6,890 nucleotides of DNA from Eubacterium sp. (lineage in GTDB: Bacteria > Bacillota > Clostridia > Lachnospirales > Lachnospiraceae), in contig JAFZXD010000148.1 in assembly GCA_017616955.1 (NCBI GenBank), forward strand, positions 1 to 6,890. Direction: 5' to 3'. Numbering within the stretch: position 1 is the first letter of the stretch; each line of letters begins with the position of its first letter. This document shows, in pieces, positions 1-4,971 of the stretch. The notes below the pieces were generated by a model, which saw only the letters and a list, made by a program, of their open reading frames with translations, made no database searches and was not told the origin of the DNA. Position numbers and translations under genes: made by a program.

Positions 1-378
1 AACCTGCCATGATGTGTTACCATCTTTGTTGTACTTAACCTTTGGAGCTTCTCCACCAAGGTTAGCAGACATTTCTGTACCAAATGTAGAACCAACAGTA
101 GCATTAGATGCAGCAAGTGTATCACCACCATCAGCTGACCATACAACAGATGTTGAATTGAAAGCGCCATAAGCTGCAGCCTCTGAGTAAGCATCCTCAT
201 TAGCAAGTGCAGCATTAACAGCTGTGTTAACAGTTTCAGCAGCAGCAACGTCATCAGACTTACGTGACTTATCGATGTATCTGATAAGTGCAGGTGCAAT
301 AGCTGCAGCAAGGATAGCCATAATAGCTATAACGATAATAAGCTCAACAAGTGAGAAACCTTTATTCTTCATATTCAT
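1..378 (-). CDS. pilA: Type IV pilin precursor, 5' part (gene runs off the window)
   Basis: The first 126 codons of a prepilin are visible; the stop codon lies beyond the window edge. The protein starts MNMKNKG and continues FSLVELIIVIAIMAILAAAI, the classic class III signal. A prepilin peptidase should cut between Gly7 and Phe8 and methylate the new N-terminal Phe. Mature residues 1-24 form the hydrophobic helix that sits in the membrane and later packs the fibre core. Glu5, needed for subunit alignment, and Pro22 are both present. The following stretch is rich in Ala, Ser, Asn and Thr, as in the surface-exposed region of pilins. The gene follows pilC by 92 bases and is last in the visible pilus cluster, which fits a structural subunit. 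Whether it is the major pilin or a minor pseudopilin cannot be decided without the C-terminal half; the symbol pilA is used generically. Codons are mainly simple GCT/GCA/GTT/ACA types, which fits good expression. Confidence 0.93.
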   Translation of the reverse strand, partial: MNMKNKGFSLVELIIVIAIMAILAAAIAPALIRYIDKSRKSDDVAAAETVNTAVNAALANEDAYSEAAAYGAFNSTSVVWSADGGDTLAASNATVGSTFGTEMSANLGGEAPKVKYNKDGNTSWQV

Positions 379-390
379 ATCTCTCCTTTT
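379..390 (-). promoter_or_regulatory. Ribosome binding site of the pilin gene, with two possible ATG starts
   Basis: Reading the minus strand, AAAAGGAGAG lies at 390-381. The GGAG core (386-383) is 4 bases before ATG 378 and 10 bases before a second in-frame ATG at 372. The first spacing is tight and the second is long, so either codon could be used. The choice changes only the leader peptide (7 or 5 residues) and not the mature pilin. Confidence 0.7.
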
Positions 391-423
391 TCTTTGGATA
401 TATAATTTAAATAGTGTATAATA

Positions 424-440
424 CGCCACTCGTCCTGGCG
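424..440 (-). repeat. Small inverted repeat (hairpin) ahead of the pilin gene
   Basis: CGCCA (424-428) and TGGCG (436-440) form a 5-bp G+C-rich stem with a 7-base loop. It can be extended by three A/T pairs beyond one mismatch (420-422 with 442-444). It is the only G+C-rich patch in the A+T-rich pilC-pilin gap. No T-run follows it on the minus strand (TATTATAC comes next), so it is a poor terminator. It would lie in the pilin transcript about 40-60 bases before the start codon, where a hairpin could stabilise the mRNA. Confidence 0.4.
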
Positions 441-441
441 A

Positions 442-450
442 ATTTTACCA
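442..450 (-). promoter_or_regulatory. Candidate extended -10 promoter for the pilin gene
   Basis: On the minus strand TGGTAAAAT reads as an extended -10 (TG, one base, then TAAAAT, 5 of 6 matches to TATAAT). No recognisable -35 box is found 16-18 bases upstream, so this is weak. If used, transcription would begin at or just inside the 424-440 hairpin, giving a pilin mRNA with a stem at its 5' end. Confidence 0.25.
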
Positions 451-470
451 TATTTAGTAAACGTATTATA

Positions 471-1676
471 TTAATAACTATCAACCGCATCGTACATACT
501 GAGGATAGGTGAGTAGATAGCTACGACGATAGCACCTACAACAACAGCCATAACTACGATGATAAGTGGTTCCATAGCTGATGCAAGAGCATCTGTTGCA
601 AGATCGACTTCATCTTCATAGAAGTCTGCAACTTTCTCCATCATGTCTTCGATATTACCTGTCTCTTCTCCGATATGCATCATCTGAGGAAGCATAACAG
701 GGAATATGTCCGCTTCTCTGATAGGTTTTGAAAGAGGAACACCTCTCGATACCTGGACCTTACATTCCTTAATCTTGTCTCTGACAATCTTATTCTTCAT
801 AACGTTCGCAGTCTGTTCTATAGCATCAATCATCGATATACCTGATGAAAGAAGTGTAGCAAATGTTCTTGAGAATGTAGCAGCAGCAGTCTTAACATTA
901 AGATTACCAAATATAGGAAGTTTGAGCGCCATACTACCATTAAATTCTTGACCATAGTCTGTTGCCGAGAACATCTTTATCGCGACTATCAATATGATAA
1001 CAATGAGTATAACTATATACCATCTCGCGACAAGGAAATCCGAAAAGTTAACCAAAAGCTGAGTTGCAACAGGAAGCTTAGCTCCCATTTCCTTGAACAT
1101 CTCAGAGAATGTAGGAACAACCGATGTAAGCATCAGAACAACTACACCTGTTACTACTACAAGTACAACGATAGGATACATCATCGCACTCTTTATCTTT
1201 CCTTCGATATGTCCGTCTTTCTCAAACTGAACAGCCATACGTTCAAAGCAGATCTCCATCTTACCGGATGATTCACCGGCAGCGATCATATTTGAAAGCA
1301 TAGGTGGGAATACGTCTGAATTCAGCTGCAAGCCGGATGCCAGGGTACCACCCTTCTGAACATGTGTCGAAGCTTCTTCTATAGCTTCAACAAGTCTCTT
1401 ATTTTCCATACTTGTTGCCAACATATCAAGAGCTGATATAACAGGTACACCCGCTCTAAGTACGGCAGCAAACTGTTTACAGAATACTGATAGATCCTTA
1501 TTCTTAACCTTCTTTTTAAATAGGTTAAATTCAACATTCTTGCTAGGACCAAATTCTGTAATGTTGATTCCTTCAGCTCTAAGTCTGGACTTAGCAGCCT
1601 CTTCGGTATTAGCTTCAATGGTACCTTTTTTAACACGGCCATTGGAGTCCATACCTCTGTAATCATACTTTGCCAT
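471..1676 (-). CDS. pilC: Type IV pilus inner-membrane platform protein PilC (GspF family)
   Basis: 401 residues, full length for the PilC/GspF family. This polytopic membrane protein is the platform on which PilB and PilT act to insert or remove pilin subunits. An N-terminal region of about 60 residues is followed by two copies of the T2SF domain. Copy 1 (about 62-185) contains KQFAAVLRAG and, at 134-141, GESSGKME. Copy 2 (about 265-390) contains FATLLSSGIS and, at 336-343, GEETGNIE. Hydrophobic spans are at about 166-187, 218-236 and 370-390, the usual three. Each copy has the family's FP-ML step before its GE(S/T)(S/T)G motif. The start is ATG 1676, with GGAGG at 1688-1684 and a 7-base spacer. 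It lies 182 bases after pilT and 92 before the pilin, in the same direction. A candidate promoter with an upstream repeat array precedes it. PilC and GspF cannot always be told apart by sequence; the pilT neighbour favours a retractable type IV pilus. Confidence 0.95.
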   Translation of the reverse strand: MAKYDYRGMDSNGRVKKGTIEANTEEAAKSRLRAEGINITEFGPSKNVEFNLFKKKVKNKDLSVFCKQFAAVLRAGVPVISALDMLATSMENKRLVEAIEEASTHVQKGGTLASGLQLNSDVFPPMLSNMIAAGESSGKMEICFERMAVQFEKDGHIEGKIKSAMMYPIVVLVVVTGVVVLMLTSVVPTFSEMFKEMGAKLPVATQLLVNFSDFLVARWYIVILIVIILIVAIKMFSATDYGQEFNGSMALKLPIFGNLNVKTAAATFSRTFATLLSSGISMIDAIEQTANVMKNKIVRDKIKECKVQVSRGVPLSKPIREADIFPVMLPQMMHIGEETGNIEDMMEKVADFYEDEVDLATDALASAMEPLIIVVMAVVVGAIVVAIYSPILSMYDAVDSY

Positions 1677-1725
1677 ATTCTATCCTCCGCCCCTTTTATA
1701 GAACTTTTATGTTAAAATTTATATA

Positions 1726-1754
1726 ATTTTACAATAATTGCATCATTATTGCAA
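1726..1754 (-). promoter_or_regulatory. Candidate sigma-A promoter for pilC and the pilin
   Basis: On the minus strand TTGCAA (1754-1749, 4 of 6 matches to the -35) is followed by 17 bases and then TAAAAT (1731-1726, 5 of 6 matches to the -10). The expected start is near 1719, giving a leader of about 43 bases before pilC. The -35 is imperfect, which would suit activator dependence; the 11-bp repeat array lies directly upstream. The surrounding A+T-rich sequence makes chance matches likely, so confidence is moderate. Confidence 0.5.
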
Positions 1755-1760
1755 CACAAA

Positions 1761-1813
1761 TATGAACAAACTATGAACAAAGTTCATGAACATTCTGTGA
1801 ACATAATGTGAAT
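1761..1813. repeat. Array of five TGAAC-like direct repeats at helical spacing
   Basis: TGAAC starts at 1763, 1774, 1787 and 1798, and a fifth variant, TGAAT, starts at 1809, giving spacings of 11, 13, 11 and 11 bases. The first two units are perfect 10-base copies, TATGAACAAA, at 1761-1770 and 1772-1781. On the coding strand the unit reads TGTTCA. The middle unit is also part of a perfect 10-bp palindrome, GTTCATGAAC (1782-1791). The array ends 8 bases upstream of the candidate -35 of the pilC promoter. Tandem half-sites one turn apart are how OmpR/PhoB-family response regulators bind; that assignment is inference. Confidence 0.65.
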
Positions 1814-1858
1814 GCAATCATCGAAATCATATTCCAAATGAATATTTCACTAATTATA

Positions 1859-2914
1859 TTAGTAGAGATTCTTCTTCATTGTCAGCTGATCCTGTGCGTA
1901 AAGAAGAGCATTCTCTTTAGAAATCATACCTGTTCTGTACATATCAATCAGGCAGTCATCCATTGTGATCATTCCGACATTTCTTGATGTCTGGATTGAA
2001 GATTCAATCTGGTGTGTCTTTCCTTCTCGAATCTGAGATCTGATAGCTGAAGTAGCAAGCATGACCTCAAATGCAGCACATCTTCCATGACCATCTGCAG
2101 TCTGGATAAGCTGCTGTGATATAACACCCTCGATAACCATCGCGAGCTGAATTCGTATCTGTTGTTGCTGGTGTGGTGGGAATACGTCGATGATACGGTC
2201 TACTGTAGCAGCAGCTCCGATTGTATGAAGTGTTGAGAATACCAAGTGACCTGTCTCAGCAGCAGTAATTGCTATCTGAATTGTTTCAGGGTCACGCATC
2301 TCTCCTACGAGAATTATATCAGGATCTTCACGAAGCGCAGCTCTAAGCGCATTATCAAATGAAAGAGTATCCATTCCTAATTCTCTCTGGTTAACTATCG
2401 ATTTCTTATGTCTGTGAATGTACTCGATAGGATCCTCAAGAGTGATTATGTGATTTGCTGTATTCTCATTTGCTATATTAATAATAGAAGCAAGCGTTGT
2501 TGATTTACCGGAACCTGTAGGTCCTGTTACCAGAACAAGTCCTCTCTTCTTCTTATAAAGATCAACAACAGCAGGTGGAAGACCTAACTGATCAGGTCTC
2601 GGAATTATAGTATCAATCTTTCTGTAGGCAGCCGCCATATTACCTCTATCCATGTATACGTTAACACGGAATCTTCCCTTCTCTCCGACAGAGTAAGCAA
2701 AGTCGCACTCACCTCTATCTTTAAGGATGGCTTTCTGTCTCTCGTTCATAGTCATTCCAATACTCTCTGCAGCTTCTGAAGCTGAAAGAGGCGGAACATC
2801 AACCTCCTGGAGTCCACCGTTTATTCTGAACTTTGGCGGTATGCCTACCGCAAGGTGAACATCGGATGCATTCTCGTCAACCGCAAGGCTGAGGAGTTCG
2901 TCCATATCTATCAT
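1859..2914 (-). CDS. pilT: Type IV pilus retraction ATPase PilT
   Basis: 351 residues from the chosen start, the normal PilT length. A cytoplasmic hexameric ATPase that powers pilus retraction (twitching, DNA uptake or surface sensing). The N-terminal PAS-like domain (about 1-100) has the ASDVHL and GIPP-FR-NG signatures. The RecA-like domain has Walker A GPTGSGKS at 131-138, the Asp box IITLEDPIE at 156-164, Walker B DPDIILVGEMRD at 197-208 and the His box TGHLVFSTLH at 221-230. The PilT-specific AIRNLIRE-type motif is present as AIRSQIRE (290-297), followed by GKTHQI; this separates retraction from extension ATPases. No zinc tetracysteine is present, as expected for PilT. ATG 2914 is preferred because GGGGGT (2930-2925) sits 10 bases upstream and the protein then begins MIDMDELL, as PilT family members do. 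The frame stays open upstream to a TTG at 2977 that has no ribosome site. Confidence 0.95.
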   Translation of the reverse strand: MIDMDELLSLAVDENASDVHLAVGIPPKFRINGGLQEVDVPPLSASEAAESIGMTMNERQKAILKDRGECDFAYSVGEKGRFRVNVYMDRGNMAAAYRKIDTIIPRPDQLGLPPAVVDLYKKKRGLVLVTGPTGSGKSTTLASIINIANENTANHIITLEDPIEYIHRHKKSIVNQRELGMDTLSFDNALRAALREDPDIILVGEMRDPETIQIAITAAETGHLVFSTLHTIGAAATVDRIIDVFPPHQQQQIRIQLAMVIEGVISQQLIQTADGHGRCAAFEVMLATSAIRSQIREGKTHQIESSIQTSRNVGMITMDDCLIDMYRTGMISKENALLYAQDQLTMKKNLY

Positions 2915-2924
2915 AGTGTGTTTT

Positions 2925-2930
2925 ACCCCC
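2925..2930 (-). promoter_or_regulatory. Ribosome binding site deciding the pilT start
   Basis: GGGGGT on the minus strand can pair with the anti-Shine-Dalgarno sequence through one G-U wobble and lies 10 bases before ATG 2914. It differs from the AGGAG-type sites of the neighbouring genes and may be weaker. It supports ATG 2914 over ATG 2932 and TTG 2977, which have no such site in front. Confidence 0.5.
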
Positions 2931-3009
2931 ATTCTTTCATGAGTTTTTAAAGATTCTTTACTGCGATATGTCAGCAAGAAAGTTTATAAGTTGCACATTT
3001 TTTCATATG

Positions 3010-3047
3010 CTAGTATATAAGCTTTGGGTTAGAAGTTTATATACTAG
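3010..3047 (-). repeat. Long A+T-rich hairpin spanning the pilB stop codon
   Basis: Arms 3010-3020 (CTAGTATATAA) and 3037-3047 are exact inverse complements over 11 bp. After one mismatch, four more pairs follow (3021-3024 with 3033-3036), leaving an 8-base loop at 3025-3032. The pilB stop codon TAG (3046-3044) is inside the first-transcribed arm. No T-run follows on the minus strand (CATATGAAAA comes next), so it does not look like an intrinsic terminator. It more likely acts in the message, on stability, processing or pilB-pilT balance, or it may be a protein-binding site in DNA. Confidence 0.65.
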
Positions 3048-4756
3048 TAGTTATCACCTGTGGTGTAAACTATCTTCTTCATCTCTGATATAGAAGTCGT
3101 TCCCTTAAGAACGTGTTTTGCAGCCGACATCTTAAGTGTAGACATTCCTTCGTCAAGCGCCTGTTTCTCGATAACGTCTGCAGTAGCTCCCTTTGCAATA
3201 ACCGCCTGGAGCGATTTGGATACCGGCATCATCTCATAAACACCGATACGTCCTGAATAACCTGTATCGTTACAAAGCGGGCAACCAACCGGTTCGTAAA
3301 GTACGATATCATCTTCAGGATCCTCAACTCCGAGAACCACTTTCTCATCTTCATCAGCAAGTCTTGGAACTCTGCACGCAGTACAAAGTCTTCTAACAAG
3401 ACGCTGAGCTATAACTCCTACCAGAGCATCGCCGGCAACATAAGGTTCGATTCCCATATCAATAATACGGGTAACCGTTGAAGCGGCTGAGTTTGTATGT
3501 AGTGTCGAAACAACAAGGTGTCCTGTGATAGCAGCCTGAACCGCTATCTGAGCAGTCTCGCCGTCTCGAATCTCTCCTATCATTATGATATCCGGGTCCT
3601 GACGCAGGATAGAACGAAGTGCCGCAGCAAATGTCATCTCCGCTTTTACATTAACCTGAACCTGATTGATACCATTAATATTCGCCTCGACAGGATCCTC
3701 AACAGTGATAATGTTAACTTCTTCTTTATTAAGCTCTGAAAGAGATGTATAAAGAGTAGTTGATTTTCCGGAACCTGTAGGTCCTGTAACAAGGATAATT
3801 CCGTGAGGGTTACTGAGTATTCCGTCGAATACCTCGATCTCCTCCGGTGTGAAACCAAGTCCGGACTTCGGTTTAGTAAGTCCATCCTTGGATGTAAGTC
3901 TCATAACCGTCTTCTCTCCGAACACTGTCGGGAGAATGGAAACACGGACATCAAACTCTTTTCTATCTACTATAATAGTGATACGACCATCCTGAGGTTT
4001 TCTCTTCTCAGCTATATCCATACCACCGATGATTTTTATACGAGCACTGATAGCAGGAAGAATACTAAGTTCATACTGCATAACCTGCTTTAATGCACCG
4101 TCGATACGGTATCTTACTCGAACATTTGTCTCAAGTGCTTCTATATGAATATCGGAAGCTCTCTGTCTGACTCCACCCTCGATAATCTGATTAACAAGGA
4201 GAACGATAGGCGAGTTATCAACTTCTTCTGAGCCTTCATCGTCTTCATCTTCTCCACCGCCCATCTCAAGGATGTACTTATCTGCGGCTTCCATAGCCTC
4301 AGCACTTCCGTAATATTTTCCTATTACATTTTCCAGATCATCCTGGAAAGAAAGAAGTGGTTCTACCTGAAGTCCACTGGATATGCTTATATCATCTATA
4401 GCCATGAGATCCATAGGATCTGCCATAGCAACCTGAAGCAGATTCGGATTATCCGGTGCAAATCCTATAGGCATAGCCTTATACTTCTGAACCAGATCTT
4501 TGGAAACAAGCTTTACAACCGCTTCATCTATCTGAACGGTTTTTATCTCGCAATACTCTATACCCATCTGGGTAGTAAGAACGGTAACAAGCAGCTCTCT
4601 GGATATGAATCCCATATCCATGATGATATTTCCAAGCATTCCGCCCTCTTCCTTCTGTCTGACGAGAGCTTGCTGGAGTTCATCCTGTGTGATAGCTCCT
4701 GCTTCTACAAGAAGATCACCTATTCGAATCTTCTTTCTGGCACCCGATAATCGCAT
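3044..4756 (-). CDS. pilB: Type IV pilus extension ATPase PilB with MshEN cyclic di-GMP motifs
   Basis: 570 residues, typical for PilB/GspE. A cytoplasmic hexameric ATPase that drives pilin assembly through PilC. Residues 1-150 form an MshEN-type domain with two tandem motifs: one from R11 to Q34 (RIGDLLVEAG at its start) and one from M40 to Q63 (MLGNIIMDMG). Each fits the family pattern RLG, two hydrophobics, G, L, L, Q with correct spacing, except that M40 replaces the Arg in the second. An acidic linker follows (169-178). The ATPase part has Walker A GPTGSGKS at 325-332, the Asp box ITVEDPVE at 350-357, Walker B DPDIIMIGEIRD at 387-398 and the His box TGHLVVSTLHT at 411-421. A zinc tetracysteine is present: C458, C461, C492 and C495. 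ATG 4756 has AAGGAG 9 bases upstream, with in-frame stops further up. It is the first gene of the pilus cluster, behind a strong promoter. The pilT and pilin neighbours favour PilB over a type II secretion GspE. Confidence 0.95.
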   Translation of the reverse strand: MRLSGARKKIRIGDLLVEAGAITQDELQQALVRQKEEGGMLGNIIMDMGFISRELLVTVLTTQMGIEYCEIKTVQIDEAVVKLVSKDLVQKYKAMPIGFAPDNPNLLQVAMADPMDLMAIDDISISSGLQVEPLLSFQDDLENVIGKYYGSAEAMEAADKYILEMGGGEDEDDEGSEEVDNSPIVLLVNQIIEGGVRQRASDIHIEALETNVRVRYRIDGALKQVMQYELSILPAISARIKIIGGMDIAEKRKPQDGRITIIVDRKEFDVRVSILPTVFGEKTVMRLTSKDGLTKPKSGLGFTPEEIEVFDGILSNPHGIILVTGPTGSGKSTTLYTSLSELNKEEVNIITVEDPVEANINGINQVQVNVKAEMTFAAALRSILRQDPDIIMIGEIRDGETAQIAVQAAITGHLVVSTLHTNSAASTVTRIIDMGIEPYVAGDALVGVIAQRLVRRLCTACRVPRLADEDEKVVLGVEDPEDDIVLYEPVGCPLCNDTGYSGRIGVYEMMPVSKSLQAVIAKGATADVIEKQALDEGMSTLKMSAAKHVLKGTTSISEMKKIVYTTGDNY

Positions 4757-4797
4757 GCTTTCCTTCTCCTTTTTCAGTAAATTCCAAATGATTTCTT

Positions 4798-4824
4798 ATC
4801 AGGGCGTACTTCCCCCAACCCGAT
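4798..4824 (-). promoter_or_regulatory. Hairpin in the pilB leader
   Basis: In the transcript ATCGGG (4824-4819) can pair with CCC (4804-4802) and, past a bulged T, GAT (4800-4798). The 14-base loop contains five consecutive G. It lies about 40-65 bases before the pilB start and leaves the ribosome site (4771-4766) free. It resembles no riboswitch class I can recognise, including the two known cyclic di-GMP classes. Only six pairs support it, so it may be a chance fold. Confidence 0.35.
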
Positions 4825-4837
4825 TACGTTAACATAA
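4824..4837. promoter_or_regulatory. Palindrome at the expected pilB transcription start
   Basis: TTACGTTAACATAA is a 14-base palindrome around GTTAAC with a single mismatched pair. It begins 2 bases downstream of the -10 box and covers the expected start site near 4833, a common place for a repressor operator. No regulator gene is in the window. Confidence 0.35.
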
Positions 4838-4839
4838 GT

Positions 4840-4867
4840 ATTATAGCATAATGTTTATAATAGTCAA
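4840..4867 (-). promoter_or_regulatory. Strong sigma-A promoter of the pilus cluster
   Basis: On the minus strand TTGACT (4867-4862, 5 of 6 matches) is followed by 16 bases and a perfect TATAAT (4845-4840). TGC directly before it (4848-4846) gives an extended -10. The expected start is near 4833, with a leader of about 76 bases to pilB. This is by far the best promoter match in the window and separates the pilus genes from the upstream tRNA-modification gene. Confidence 0.8.
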
Positions 4868-4932
4868 AGAAAAAGAATCAATTTGTGCCATTTCTCCAAA
4901 TTGAACTAGAACTTGTGGTTTTATGTAACCTA

Positions 4933-4965
4933 ACAAACTAGTTGTTTGTAAAATGTGCACAATTT
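4933..4965. repeat. Two adjacent dyad repeats upstream of the pilus promoter
   Basis: ACAAAC (4933-4938) and GTTTGT (4944-4949) are inverse complements around a 5-base centre. Directly beside them, TGTGCACA (4954-4961) is a perfect 8-bp palindrome that extends to 16 bp (4950-4965) with one mismatched pair. They lie just after the trhP stop codon and about 65-100 bases upstream of the promoter -35. They could be regulator sites or a weak end signal for trhP. Neither dyad is followed by a proper T-run on the minus strand. Confidence 0.35.
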
Positions 4966-4971
4966 TGAGCA

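Noticed and set aside
424..440. The hairpin ahead of the pilin as a terminator of pilC
   Set aside because: The stem is only 5 bp and no T-run follows on the coding strand; a terminator here would also cut off the pilin unless it had its own promoter.
706..1271. Plus-strand open frames inside pilC
   Set aside because: They are antisense to a full-length conserved gene, lack ribosome sites and encode nothing recognisable. The same applies to the plus-strand frames at 3518-4093, 4605-4832, 5041-5409, 5755-6078 and 6088-6309, and to the short plus-strand frame at 224-421 inside the pilin.
1761..1813. A CRISPR array or tandem minisatellite
   Set aside because: The conserved unit is only 5-10 bases with 11-13-base spacing and there are no spacers; the scale fits protein half-sites.
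2915..2977. A longer PilT starting at TTG 2977, with 21 extra N-terminal residues
   Set aside because: There is no ribosome site before the TTG, the extra residues do not resemble PilT, and ATG 2914 gives the normal family start and length.
4757..4833. A cyclic di-GMP or preQ1 riboswitch in the pilB leader
   Set aside because: The conserved cores of those classes are not present; only a simple hairpin can be supported.
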